Assembly: GCA_030278955.1 (NCBI GenBank)
Contig: JAOANR010000003.1
Location: 54,098,902 to 54,162,901, forward strand
Length of the DNA: 64,000 bases
Reading direction: 5' to 3'
Origin: Hygrophila difformis
Lineage: Eukaryota; Streptophyta; Magnoliopsida; Lamiales; Acanthaceae
Below the pieces are notes generated by a model. The model saw only the letters and a program-made list of their open reading frames with translations, did no database searches and had not been told where the DNA came from. Below, one piece after another: positions 11,815 through 22,838 of this stretch (within the stretch, counting starts at the first letter, position 1; each line of letters starts with the position of its first letter). The position numbers and the translations under genes are program-made.

Positions 11815-11975
11815 GAGGAGTTCGAGAAACTAGGTTCTGTACCGCTCCATCATGGTGCTCACCATATCTCTTTCCAAGTCTTCCTTCAAGTAGGTCATGT
11901 CCTGCGCCATATCATACTTCAAATATTCCCCTGCCTCGGCCTTTGTCATCAATCTGAATTGTCTTGCCTCCTTTT

Positions 11976-12941
11976 TCAGCACTGACCAGTTCTGTGTTTG
12001 ATCTCATAAAGGGCTTTCTCCCTGAGTATTCTAATGTACTCGGAAAAATGAGGATCCACCCTAGTTCCTTTCTCAGTTTCCTCCACCTGGCCAAATCGTT
12101 TATTCACAAATATCGTCTCAAAGTTGTCCTCATCTGGCAGAATCAGCCCCTTATCCAGTCGTTCTTGCTTGATGAGCCCTCTACCCTTTCCCCACAGATG
12201 TGCCAATTGGTGCCATTCGTGCCGAGCAATAGTGATTTCCTGCCTGAATCTGTTCAGCATTGATGAATCTCTTTCAGCATTGAACTCTTCAATTTTCTTC
12301 AACTTGTGGAATAAGTTATAGCTCAATTCTCTGTGCCTCCACTTGGCCTGAATAGTCAACCATCTTTGCTCCTCCACACCCATGTTATTGAACAAATGTG
12401 GGTTCCACATGCAGGGGAAAGCTTCATGCATTGAAATAGCTCCCTTTCCCAGCACCCGGCTTACATCCAAGGGTTGTTCCACAAACTGCAGTCGCACTTG
12501 TGGGTCTATTGGCTGATCGGGAATGAGTATGTCATAATTCGAGATTGATAGTCCAACTGTCCCATTCTCCAAGTGACGCTACCATGTAGCTCTGTGTATC
12601 TGGAATTTCAATGTAATCCGTTCCAGATGGACTGCTGGAGTCATTATGGAGTCGTTTGGTGCATGATCCGTCATAAGCTCCCAAAACTTCAACATGTGAT
12701 AGGAAAATCCCTTTCGATGTTTGTGAGGACGGTAGATCTCTCTGATGGTGGAATATCCACGTCCCATCCGGGTCTTAGTTCTAATTCTGCCTCCGTGTTC
12801 CGGTCTAATGGGACATTGTACACACTGATCAGGGCATCCCTGAGTTTCTTAATCTGGGTTCTGTTTGCAGAGGCTTCTATTGCTGCCTGATGTAGAGTGC
12901 AATCAGGCAGTCCAAGAGCTGACTTAATCACCTTTTCATTC
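11976..12941 (-). pseudogene. Env-like ORF exon 2 N-terminal part, element 1
   Basis: Exon 2 begins at 12941 after TTTTTCAG. It encodes the same conserved blocks as the copy at 734-1 (GLPDCTLHQAAIEAS, PLDR..EAEL, then DQPIDPQVRLQFVEQPLD and HEAFPCMWNPHL). At least three lesions are visible: a frameshift near 12712, an in-frame TAG near 12577, and a frame change between 11976 and 11814. The N-terminal 200 residues are conserved between two different elements despite these lesions, so the domain was under constraint before decay. No signal peptide or membrane segment is seen, so the name env-like rests on position only. Confidence 0.65.
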
Positions 12942-14326
12942 CTGAAAAATATAGAAAGTATTAATTCCAAACCAGTGTTTATATTTTTGAAAATTGGATT
13001 TCAAGTTGAAGAATCAACATCCTCACATTTCGAGCTTTGCTCAAAATGTGATTTATTTGATTAATACTCAAAACTTTATTATACAGCATATATATAGCAT
13101 TGGTTAATTAATAAAATCTAAGTCATTGGACCTAGAATATTTTTAATGGGCTATTGGGCCCAAAAGGTGTGATTTTTCAATTTTATTAAACAAGTTTCGA
13201 GGCACTTGTTGGAGGTGAAATGAGATGAAACGAATGAAATGGATGCTCGAAATGTGGAATGTGCAGTGAAGACGTGGCGGTAAGGATTTGCTACTCCCAG
13301 ACTGCTTGAACTGCATTGGACAGTTAAAACATTCCCAAAAATTTGCAAACACTATTTTTAATTTTGAAAAGGTTGACTTGATTTTAATAAATGAAAAGTG
13401 GGATGTGTGTGGTCCCATTTTGGATTTTGAAAAGGAAAATAGCAGCTGTAGGTGACAAAAAAATACTGCTATTTTAAGAACTCACACTCTTAGTTCCATT
13501 GGGAACCAAAATACACTTGTCAACAGTTATTCTACCACTCTTTTTGTCTTTTTGTAAAACAACTTTTCTGAAAAGTATGTGGTGTGCACTGAACTGCCAA
13601 AACACCACGAACACTCACTTTATCAGGATACAGCCACCATACACAGTCATGCCACCTAAGGAAATAGCATTAAATGTTTGAATTAACATGCAAGCAGCAT
13701 GAACACAGAAACAATTTCAGCAGCCATTTTAACACCAAGTCATGCTCCTTTCTCATAAACATAAAATTAAACCAACTAGCATGCTTTCTCTGTTTCAGAA
13801 CAACAAGAACATAGAATCGATCATGCTTCATGACTAGCAATCACCCTAGTAAACTGATAGCACCTAGATCATCCAGAAATGTCCAAGTGCTCACCAGCCT
13901 GATTCCATGGTTTATATTTCACATTTTCACATGAACTTTTCAAATTCAAATGCAGCTGGGGTAATTAGTAAACAAAGAGCAAAGAACACATGAACCCTAA
14001 AATTCACAAATTTTGGCACTGGTGAAATATTAACCCTATCATTTCCACCCAATGCCACTGGATACCCCAGAGTTCCCGAAAACAAAACGCCTATCTAAAG
14101 TCGAATAGCAAATACACCCCCCCCTATCTCCAAGCCATGATCGGCGAACACCCAAATCACAACAATCCCCGAATAACCAATGCCCACAATAAGCAATGCA
14201 TAAAATCGAACTAAAACAGAGGAAAAAAACATAAAACAACCCTATTTACACAAATGGAAACGAGAAACACATGAATCGCAGAATAGGGGCCTGCGCAAAC
14301 TCGTAAATGCAGGGGAGAAGGGTTAC
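12942..14326 (-). other. Intron of env-like gene, element 1
   Basis: 1385 bp, GT at 14326-14325 (CCTG then GTAACC) and AG at 12943-12942 (TTTTTCAG). The exon 1 to exon 2 phase agrees (exon 1 ends two bases into a codon). The homologous intron of element 2 has donor GTAAGG at 20517 and acceptor at 735. The intron holds the stem-loop at 13024-13050 and otherwise no coding sequence. Confidence 0.65.
13024..13050 (-). promoter_or_regulatory. Conserved stem-loop with PPT-like tail, element 1 env-like intron
   Basis: CACATTTCGAGC, loop TTT, GCTCAAAATGTG: a 12-bp stem with one mismatch. The element strand continues GAGGATGTTGAT, the polypurine-tract/LTR-start sequence. The splice acceptor is about 80 bases downstream. 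Confidence 0.6.
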
Positions 14327-14367
14327 CAGGGTTCAGTCTTCTTTGGAGATGAAGATGAGGGTTCCAT
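14327..14367 (-). CDS. Env-like exon 1, element 1 (41 nt coding)
   Basis: ATG at 14367-14365 opens a short Ser/Pro/Lys-rich peptide that ends at a splice donor (TG then GTAACC) at 14327/14326. The element 2 counterpart at 20552-20518 also encodes a Ser/Pro/Lys-rich start ending in the same phase before GTAAGG. Conservation of ATG, peptide character, phase and donor between two elements supports a real exon. Transcript evidence is lacking. Confidence 0.6.
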
Positions 14368-14539
14368 TGCGACAATCAGACAGAATTTCCCTTGGGAAAT
14401 GGTTGGGGTTGTGTGAAGAACACGTGGTGTTCGTTCGGGAAGAAGGGTTTCGAGCTCGAGAGAAATTTGAAAAAAAATGCTAAGTGTTGGAGAAATGAGG
14501 AAGAAGGAGGCGATGCGGGAGTATATAAACAAATGGGCC

Positions 14540-15040
14540 CAGTCGCGGAACCCTAGCCCATGTCGCGGAACCAGGTTCCGCGACTGGGGTCTAGCGCCAT
14601 TTGAGGGGGCGATAGACTGGAAGCCAGTCGCGAGGGCATGCCTCGCGACTGGGGGGGTTCCTCGACAGGATTTAGAAAGTAGGTGGGCCAAGTGCAACTG
14701 TGGCGCGAGAGTGAAGGCCAGTCGCGAGACCATGTCCCGCGACTGGGGGTATCACGACAGAGGTTTGGGAATGGGTTAGTGATGGTGTGTCGCGGAACTG
14801 GTCCCAGGCGCTAGGCATTGTCTTGCGACTGGGTCCATTCCGCGACAGGATATGGAAAGAAAGGGATTTAGGGACCGTGTCGCTATCCTCAATCCCAGTC
14901 GCGAGACAAAGTTCCGCGACTGGGGGTGGTTTCGCAACTGGGTAAAAGATGAGAGAGGGTAAGGGGAGCCAGTCGCTAGTCTTGGTCCCAGTCGTGAGGC
15001 GTGGCCTCGCGACTGGTGTCCAGTTCCGTGACTGGGTTTT
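14540..15040 (-). repeat. Hairpin array in internal leader of element 1
   Basis: The same GTCGCG..CGCGAC palindromic units as the LTR arrays, here upstream of env-like exon 1 and downstream of the acceptor at 15342. If spliced there, the array would lie in the 5' UTR of the env-like mRNA. The corresponding array in element 2 is at 20727-21140. Confidence 0.8.
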
Positions 15041-15264
15041 CGAATTTTCAAACTTTTGATGGACTGGGCCCGAGATTGATGTTGGGCCTGAGTCCATTTT
15101 ATTTGAGTTTGGTCTGAATAAATTCAGTCTAAATGAATTCAAAATACTGGGCTGGATAATTTAAATAATCCACTTGCATAAAATAGGTTGGATCAATTCC
15201 ATTTATTTGCAGAATTTATTCCGAACTTTAAATTGCTTTAATTTCCGGAATTATTTTCTTAAAT

Positions 15265-15336
15265 TTATGGAATTAATCCAACCGGGAACTTGGTTTTCTG
15301 CGCTATTTTTCTGCTCCTTCTTTTTGGTGGCTCCAT
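15265..15336 (-). CDS. Short basic ORF after post-pol splice acceptor (23 aa)
   Basis: ATG at 15336, five bases after a good acceptor (TTCTTGCAG then GAATC), opens 23 codons beginning PPKRRSRK, a nuclear-signal-like run, then stops. The ATG is not kept in element 2 (21442 onward), so translation is doubtful; it may be an upstream ORF. Confidence 0.25.
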   Translation of the reverse strand: MEPPKRRSRKIAQKTKFPVGLIP

Positions 15337-15340
15337 GATT

Positions 15341-15349
15341 CCTGCAAGA
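15341..15349 (-). promoter_or_regulatory. Candidate 3' splice site at start of post-pol leader
   Basis: Minus strand TTCTTGCAG then GAAT. The homologous site in element 2 is at 21443 (TCTTGCAG then GAAT). Both exon starts share GAAT with the env-like exon 2 acceptors. It would allow a subgenomic env-like mRNA. Confidence 0.5.
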
Positions 15350-15394
15350 AAGAATACCCAATTGGTTATGTTTTCCCCTCAAATCCTCATCCTC

Positions 15395-15422
15395 ACATTT
15401 AGAGTCTTAGTACTCTAAATGT
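15395..15422 (-). promoter_or_regulatory. Conserved stem-loop, post-pol leader of element 1
   Basis: ACATTTAGAGT, six-base loop, ACTCTAAATGT: a perfect 11-bp stem. The element strand then reads GAGGATGAGGAT, a variant of the PPT-like tail. The acceptor at 15342 is about 50 bases downstream. Nearly identical to the element 2 stem-loop at 21497-21524. Confidence 0.6.
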
Positions 15423-15536
15423 TTAATTGATTTGAGGGTACTTCTCTGTTCTGAAATAAATGCACTAAATTAACTAACACTAAACTAACTATGAGTAATC
15501 AGGAGTGTAATTTTCTTAATAAACGACGCTGCATCC

Positions 15537-15554
15537 TCCCCGGCAACGGCGCCA
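15537..15554 (-). promoter_or_regulatory. Primer binding site (tRNA-Asp type), element 1
   Basis: Minus strand TGGCGCCGTTGCCGGGGA directly follows the LTR end with no spacer. This 18-nt PBS is the form known from Athila-lineage elements, complementary to the 3' end of tRNA-Asp. It fixes the element orientation as minus. Confidence 0.92.
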
Positions 15555-18358
15555 TGAAACTTTTGACAATTTCCTACACGAGTATTTTTATAAAATATCA
15601 AGATTGAATTTATTAAATGAAAAGAGTTATGATTCATGGGAAGGGGTTTAAGGATATATTTCACTTTTTATTACTCATGTGGGAAAACTTGATTTCAAAT
15701 GGCGCGATGAAAGATCCTCGGCCATGAAACTTTTGACAATTTCCCAATATATGAGTATTTTCTGAAAAACAATAAACCCGATTTTCAATTTTATTTAATG
15801 AAACCAGTTATGAAGATGGAGTTGGGATTAGGGATATATTTATAGGCTGTCACGTTTTTATTACTCGTGTTAAGAAACTGTGCCCCCGAAAGCGCACGGT
15901 GTCAAAAATTGCAGTAATTTATAGTAAGACCGGATCGTTCACTGGAGGATGTGCGATAGAAGCAGGGCCCACGTCGTTTACTAAGATTTTCCACTCGGTT
16001 ACTCGATTCAGGTTTGTGTTTTACTTATCATCTACTTGACATAATTTAATTCTAAGCTATGAAAGCAATATAATAAAGCAGATAGAATTAGAAAGCAAAT
16101 TAAATTTAATCTAAGAAAGCAGTAAAATTATTCTAAGAAAGCGGTTAAAATCATTCTAAGAAAGCAGATTTAAAATGAGACAGAAAGGACAGGGGGAAAA
16201 TAATAAAAATTGGACAAGATTCAGACGAGACACAATTAAGCTTCCATTTTAATACACAGATCTTTGTTTGGGATAATCCTTTCAGTTGGCTAGTTCTCAT
16301 GCTCTCTATACCATGTTCCCTTTATCAGACAGGTACTTACAGTAAGAGTTTACATGCTCTTAAGACAACAAATTCTAAGATACCATAGACACATAACTAA
16401 CCTTGCAATGCATTACTAAGGTATATTATTTATCTTTGGTGGACAAGCAACACCTGCCAAATCATTAGTTGAAGTGTCAAGTACTGCTATCATTCCCCCA
16501 TGTCACACCCAAAGTCTAAAATTAAACCTGAACTATCCCTTAACTCTCAGTCCTAGTAGCAGTTAGAAGATCTAGTGACACATCCGAGTGACCTCTACGA
16601 AAGCGATTAAAAGAAAACAGTAAAGAAAGCAGTTAAAATCTTATCACTCGGAAGTTTCAAAAGCTTCGTACTGGTAGTAAAAGAAAGCCCCCAGTCAGGA
16701 TGACCGGATATGGATCAAGAATTCCCGGACCTCCGTAAACCGCTCGCAGTGTTCACTTCCTTCCGGGTGGTTATGAGATACAAACTAATGAAACGAACTA
16801 ATAGATTAGTTCGTTCCGGATGCACTCACTCAGGACTCAAATATAGGCTTTGGCAGAAGAGGATAGCAGTTGAAAGGAACTCAACCCTATCTTAGAAAAT
16901 AACCAAGGCCTACACATTGTTCCTCTAGAATTACCTATCACACTGTATTTGAATCCAAGTGGATCCCATCTCGGTGTGACAATTAAGACTAAATTCCCAA
17001 CACATAGCAATTCTGGAAAATAATAAATCTTTTTGAATCATTCCCTAAACAGGTACTAGACTCTCAATTAAAACACAGATCCTTTCAGTCTAGAGACCTA
17101 ATCGCTGACTCTGCTTCTAATTTCCCAAAATTAACCCCCGGTAGAATATGAATTAGTCATAACTGTGGAATTTATCCCTTACTTAGATCCGGATTTTATA
17201 AATGAATTTTTGTTGGAAATTTATTATGAAACATCTGATTTAAATCACGACTTCTATGTCCAAGGGAAGGATCCCAAAATAATTTGACCACATTATCTAC
17301 ATAATATTATCATGCATAAATTTATAAGGAAGTGTAAAATTAATTAACCCAAAATATAAGGCGGGTTTAGACAGAAGGGAAACACAGAGATGAAATAGCC
17401 GGGGATGAGAAGAATTTATTTGGCTAAAAAGATGATAAAAATAATCAGGATAATCCGGACTGCAAACATCTGCTATCCAGGTCCTGACTATTCCAGGTGG
17501 GATGATTTTAGACAGCAGAAGACCTTAAATGATAGTGATCGCTATCATCAGGATTCTTACTATCTGTGAAATGAGAGGAAAACCTACATGTTTTCTCGCT
17601 ATAATACCAGTCAAACAGTGTTGATCGACATCATCTGATAATATTACAGTTTGAAATTCGGGTTTGAAAATGAAATAAGAAAATAAAACTGTATTCAGAT
17701 AGGGAATGTCTGAGTGGCTACTTTATTTCCCGGTAAAGGGACCGTTCGCATGACCTCGTCGGTCACTATCCAAACCATGCAAAATAACAAACAGTAATTA
17801 ATATTCAGACTACGGGCTACTTCATTTCCCGGTGAAGGGACCGTTTGCCTATATTATTTTGTAATATCTTTTACTGCTCATTCATACATCACGAAAAAGA
17901 CAAAATGACAAATAAAAATTGGATAAAAGAAAAGAGGATGCCCTGCATGAGAGACATTGGTTTCTCATACAAGGTTATGGAATTAATCCATAATTAATGA
18001 CTTAAATAACCCTTCACACTATAACTAATTACAGCCCGGATTATTTGCTTAAGGCATTAATGTTTTGTTTATAGAAAAGTATTTTAATGAGAATTGAACA
18101 AAAATCCTTTAATTATGGTAATTAGTGACCTTAATTATTGCTAATCATGATCTCTAATTAATGACTTAAGCGGTTCAATTATTTAAGTGAGAGAATGGAG
18201 AATAAGAATTTTGGCAGCATAACGCCTTATATTGCAAACTGGGATATTACATCTTAACCCGTGGGGTTAAGATGTGAGTGATGCAATATAATGGAGGGTT
18301 AGAAATCAGAATTTTTGGAAATTAAAAAGATGGGGATCCTGTCCTGATACCATAATTT

Positions 18359-18866
18359 GTGTCGCTAATCGAAGTTTGCGACATGGGTATCTCGACAGGA
18401 TAAATTTTAGAAATTTTTGATACGCTGGGCCTTGTGTCGCTAGACAGGAGGTGTGTCGCGAGACATGGTCCCGCGACAGGAGGCTGACGCCACAAGGCTT
18501 TGCCGGAAATTTTCTAAGTGTTTGGGTCCCAGTCGCGAGACTCAAAATTGTGTCGCGGGACGTGGTCCCGCGACATGATGGTTTAGCGACTGGGGTTTTC
18601 GAAAAGTTTGACAAGGCATAATTTCCTGTCTCGAAGCAAAAGTGTGTCGCGAACCGTGGGTCCGCGACAGAGGTTTCTTGACAGAGCTTCTCAGTAAAAT
18701 TTGCAAGAGTTTGGTCCCCAGTCGCTAGGCATGGAGTGTGTCGCGGAGTGCCTCACGACTGAGGGTTTTAGAAATATTAAGACAAGTATCCCTAGACATC
18801 CATGTCGCGGAACAGCCTTGCTATCGCTAGACGTGGTCTCACGACAGGAAGAGGTTGGCGACATGG
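18359..18866 (-). repeat. Hairpin array A in right LTR
   Basis: Counterpart of 4850-5376 with the GTCGCG..CGCGAC units. Several units differ by single bases and about 20 bases are missing near 18740 compared with the left LTR. Confidence 0.82.
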
Positions 18867-19544
18867 GTGGTTCAGGACACAAGTCAGAAAAAGGAAAAGG
18901 GAACAGTGGCATGCATTGTGCGTGATCTTACCCATTTCATATTAAAAACCCATTCTAGCCTAAAATAACCAAACACACATCAAATAAAACTAAAACATGC
19001 TTGAATAAAAAGATAACAAAAACTAAGGCAGTATTTAAAAATGGGAAAACCCTAATCTAGGCTTGATCACATATAAGCATGCGCCATCCAAAAATAAAAG
19101 GAAACAACAAACAATCAAAAAGAAATAAGGGTCGAGTGACCCAAAAGAAAAATGAAAGCATTAAATCCATGGGTTTACAACACCCATTTCATGATTTTAG
19201 GACACCATTTCCGATTAACTTCCCATTTTATTAATGGGTTTGTTAATACACATCATTTTGGGTATTACAAACCCTAAAACAAAGGTTTTAGAAAAAGAAA
19301 AACAAGGTAGTAAGCTGGCTACCTAACTTACTACTGGAAAACATAAACTGGATTAAAGCTAAACTAAGCTAAACTAGGACATAAAGTAAATAATACAAAA
19401 ATAAAACTAAGCTAAGCTAACTACTTAGAGAATATCCCAGATTCTGTCTTCAAGCAAAGAATTCTAACTGCTGGCACCTTGGGATCACCATATGTTTATA
19501 GAGGTGAAACCCTAGGCCCATGGGCCTTGATCTGAGGCCCAAGC

Positions 19545-19920
19545 CTGTCGTAAGGCTCACACACATCACAAGCATGTCACGGCATCACGCGGTGTGGCGC
19601 GACACTAGGTTGCATGTTGCAAGACTTCACGCCCTGTCTTGAGACTCTCTGGACCAGGTCTTGGTTCTGTGTCGCTAGACTACTCCCAGTCGCGAGGCCA
19701 TGTTTAGTGATTGGGTGCCTAGCGACTGGTGCTTTGTGACTGGATTTTTGCCTTCAAGTCTGCTTCTGTGTCGCTAGCCATACCCCTGTCGCGAGGCCAT
19801 GGATCGCGCCACGGGGCTAGCGACAGGAGTCTAGGGACATGGTTTCTTCTTCGTCTGTGCTTGTGGCGCGGAACCCTCCCGTGTCGCGAGACCATGCTCC
19901 GCGCCACGGGGTCTAGCGAC
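19545..19920 (-). repeat. Hairpin array B in right LTR
   Basis: Counterpart of 6045-6425, same order of units with few substitutions. Confidence 0.8.
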
Positions 19921-20276
19921 AGAGCACTCTGGACACTGTCTAGTTTGGGCCAGATGGGCCGAATTTGCATTTTTGTGGGCTTTTCTTTCTTTTCCCATCT
20001 TTTTGGTTTTGTGGGCCTGGTTTATTCTTTTGCCCATCTTTTTCATTCCTTTTTCTTTTCTTTTCTTTTTCTCTTGTTTTTGGATTTTTCTTACATAATT
20101 GTGTAATAAAATTACATATTTATGTCTTTTTCATACCAGCTTATTATTTTTACAAATATGCATAAATCAGTCTAATTCTACTGCTTTCTTATTTAATATA
20201 AGACCGGAATGCGATCAAATGCCCGTTTCAAACACGAAAATGGATTGAAAATAATGGACATTTCTGGCCATTATCA

Positions 20277-20281
20277 CACAA
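20277..20281. repeat. Target site duplication CACAA, right copy
   Basis: CACAA directly after the LTR end TTATCA at 20276; exact match of 2037-2041. Confidence 0.95.
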
Positions 20282-20517
20282 CAACATCCCCTTCTTCCAA
20301 ATCATGCTCGGCCTAAACCCCGTCATTCGCACAACACAAATACAGTTCGCCCATAAAACCAATAGCTTATAATCGAACTCAAAATACACAGGAAAGAACA
20401 AAGAAGAAGCCTATTTACACATTTTCATAAGATGGAAACAAAAAAAAAAGAGAAATATGCCAGAAATCGCAAGAACAAAGGTACGGGGAACTCGAGAATC
20501 GCATAAGGAGGCCTTAC

Positions 20518-20552
20518 CACGGCTGAGCTTTCGAAGAAGATGGAGATGCCAT
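20518..20552 (-). CDS. Env-like exon 1, element 2 (35 nt coding)
   Basis: ATG at 20552-20550 opens a 12-codon Ser/Pro-rich start ending at donor GTAAGG (intron begins 20517). Same phase as exon 1 of element 1. Exon 2 is at 734-1, now 18 kb further away because element 1 is inserted in this intron. Confidence 0.55.
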
Positions 20553-20726
20553 TGCGATTTCGTGAGATTCCGGCAGAGGTTCGCCTGAGTTGGTGATCAG
20601 AGAAGTGCGAAGGACACGGTGGTGTGCTTCGGGAAAGGATTTCGGATTTGAGGGAGTTTTTTAAATGGTTAAGTGCTGGGAGCGTAGGGAAGAAGAAGGG
20701 GGAGGGGGCGTTTAAATACTCATGGG

Positions 20727-21140
20727 CCCAGTCGCGGAACCCTAGCCCATGTCACGAAACAAGGGTCCACGACTGGGCTTAGCGACATTAGACGTGTCGT
20801 GGAGCATGGGAGCCAGTCGCGAGGCATTGCCTTGCGACTGGGGGGTATCGGGACAGGATTTAAACGGAGGTGGGCCAGGTGAGAGTGTGTCGCGGAACTG
20901 GTCCCTAGCGCTAGACGTAGTCTCGCGACATGGGGTCGTTCCGCGACAGGATATATAAAAGAAAGGGGTTTGGGGACCGTGTCGCTATCCTCAATCCTAG
21001 TCGCGAGACAAGGTTCCGCGACTGGGAGTGGTTTCGCGACTGGGTAAAAAGATGAGAGAGGTAAGGGGGCCAGTCGCTAGACTTGCTCCCAGTCGTGAGG
21101 CGTGGCCTCGCGACTGGTGTCCAGTTCTGCGACAGGGTTT
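20727..21140 (-). repeat. Hairpin array in post-pol leader of element 2
   Basis: GTCGCG..CGCGAC palindromic units like those of the LTRs, upstream of env-like exon 1. Homologous to 14540-15040 but with different unit number and spacing. Confidence 0.78.
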
Positions 21141-21496
21141 TTGAATTTTCAAATTTTTTGATGGACTGGGGCCGAGAGTGATGTTGGGCCTGAGTTCATT
21201 TTATTTGAATGTGATCTGAATAAATTCAGTCCAAATAAATTCAAAATACTGGGCTGGACAATTTAAATAATCTACTTGCATAAAATAGGTTGGATCAATT
21301 CCATTTATTTGTAAAATTTATTCCGGACTTTAAATTGCTTTAATTTCCGGAATTATTTTCTTAAATTTATGGAATTAATCCAACCGGGAACCTGATTTTC
21401 CGCGCTATTTTCTGCTCCTTCTTTTTGGTGGTTCCGAAATTCCTGCAAGACAGATAAATGAAATGCATCAGATTTTCTCCAAATATCAACATCCTC

Positions 21497-21524
21497 ACAT
21501 TTAGAGTCTTAGTACTCTAAATGT
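21497..21524 (-). promoter_or_regulatory. Conserved stem-loop with PPT-like tail, after pol of element 2
   Basis: ACATTTAGAGT, six-base loop, ACTCTAAATGT: perfect 11-bp stem. The element strand continues GAGGATGTTGATATTTGG, matching the polypurine tract plus LTR start. It stands 70 bases after the pol stop (21596) and about 55 bases before the splice acceptor at 21443. Confidence 0.62.
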
Positions 21525-21595
21525 TTAATTAATTTTTGGATACTTTCTACTTTAAAATGGTATAAATGTATAATAATAAGAATAGTACTTTTTTT

Positions 21596-22052
21596 TAATG
21601 AGGATAAGCCGGGTCTGCCGCTGTTTGGCTCTCTTTTTCCGGATCCAACTGTCCGATGTATTCCTTAAGTCGGTGCCCATTCACCACTATGTTGCCCTTG
21701 TCAGTTCGGATCCTGACGGCTCCATTTCAAACACCTCTAACACTTCATGTGGCCCTTCCCATCTGGATTTAAGCTTTCCGGGGAACAGCTTTAACCTAGA
21801 ATTAAGCAACAGTACATTTTGGCCAACATAAAAGTGCTTAGGCTTAATCCGGCGATCGTGTAACTTCTGGGTCCGCTCTTTATAAATCCGAGAGCTCTCG
21901 TAGGCTTGCGCTCGTATTTCCTCAATTTCATTGAGGTCCAACTTGCGTTTGCTTTGAGCAACTTTCGGATCGAAGTTGAGCGTTTTGACGGCCCAGAAAG
22001 CTTTATGCTCTAACTCTACAGGCAAATGACAGGCTTTTCCGAAGACAGGTCT
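21596..22052 (-). pseudogene. pol: Integrase C-terminal part of pol, element 2
   Basis: Reads [19 protein letters not shown], then a [16 protein letters not shown] block and a [33 protein letters not shown] block, the usual C-terminal part of plant gypsy integrases. A one-base loss near 21733 shifts the frame; in the other frame the protein continues to a TAA at 21596-21598. It is separated from the integrase core by the hAT-type insertion 22061-22838. No chromodomain, as expected for Athila. Confidence 0.85.
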
Positions 22053-22060
22053 GTAAGGAG

Positions 22061-22838
22061 TAGGGGTGTTAATGAGCCAGGGTAGTTCGCGAACAGTTCG
22101 AGCTCGGTTCGGTCAAAGTTCGGTCAAAATTCGACTCGAATAGGCTCGACTCGAGTTCGAGTTCGACTCGAATAATTTACAAACCAAGCCGAACACCTTT
22201 GAGTTCGGCTCGAAAAGCTCGCGAACAGGCTCGTGTTTTATTAACTTATAATACAAATCTCGTACAATACATGTCTTTTGAAATGTATTGTACTAATACT
22301 ATATTTGTTTAGACTTTAAAATAAATAAAATAAATTTAGAGTCTATGACTATTTTTCCGACATGTCTACCCTATGCAATTAATGCATCTCCTTTTAAAGG
22401 AGTGTGAAATGAAAGAAGTATTTATTTATTAGTAAATATATTTATTTTTATACATATATATATTTATTAGCAAATATAGAGGTTATATAAAACATTAAAA
22501 GTTAAAGTGTGTCTGGATCAAATATGATATAATTTTATTGAGATAGATGGAATAATTTTTAAATTATAAATATATTTTTAAAATTATTTAAATATATAGA
22601 TTAAATAAAATATACATTATTTATATGCAATATATATTAAATATATTTTTTTTATAAATTATGTGAAAATGAAAAATGAGACTGTTCGAGCTCGGCTCGA
22701 TTTCGTCAAAGCTCGGTCAACGCTCGGCTCGAAGTAGCTCGGTCAATGCTCGGCTCGGTCGAAACTCGGCTCGAATTCTTACGAGCTCAAGCCGAGCTCA
22801 CCAGTGTTCGGTCTCAGTTCGGCTCGTTAACACCCCTA
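22061..22838. mobile_element. Non-autonomous hAT-type element in integrase (778 bp)
   Basis: Terminal inverted repeats TAGGGGTGTTAAYGAGCC at both ends and an exact 8-bp TSD GTAAGGAG (22053-22060 and 22839-22846). Subterminal regions are full of inverted GCTCGGCTCGA motifs; the centre is AT-rich with no transposase. TIR and TSD length fit the hAT superfamily. Confidence 0.92.

Larger units (their letters stand above)
2042..20276 (-). mobile_element. Athila element 1: complete, nested, lacks gag and pol
   Basis: The element is 18,235 bp, bounded by LTRs 2042-6778 and 15555-20276, with a perfect 5-bp TSD. The element strand is minus: the PBS (TGGCGCCGTTGCCGGGGA) abuts the right-hand LTR. The internal part (6779-15554) goes from the PBS almost directly into the post-pol leader, then the env-like exon 1, intron, exon 2 and a PF20167-type ORF. 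No gag, protease, RT, RNase H or integrase is present, so it must have been mobilised in trans. The two LTRs differ at only about one or two bases per hundred in the stretches compared by eye, suggesting a fairly recent insertion. It is inserted in the env-like intron of element 2. Confidence 0.93.
15555..20276 (-). repeat. 5' LTR of element 1 (4722 bp)
   Basis: Near-identical partner of 2042-6778, same ends, TATA-like box and both hairpin arrays (18359-18866 and 19545-19920). In array A one unit near 18740 is shortened relative to the left LTR, showing that the repeats gain and lose units even between sister LTRs. Confidence 0.93.

Noticed and set aside
8396..12941. True viral envelope gene
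   Set aside because: No signal peptide, membrane segment or furin-type site is visible; env-like is only a positional name.
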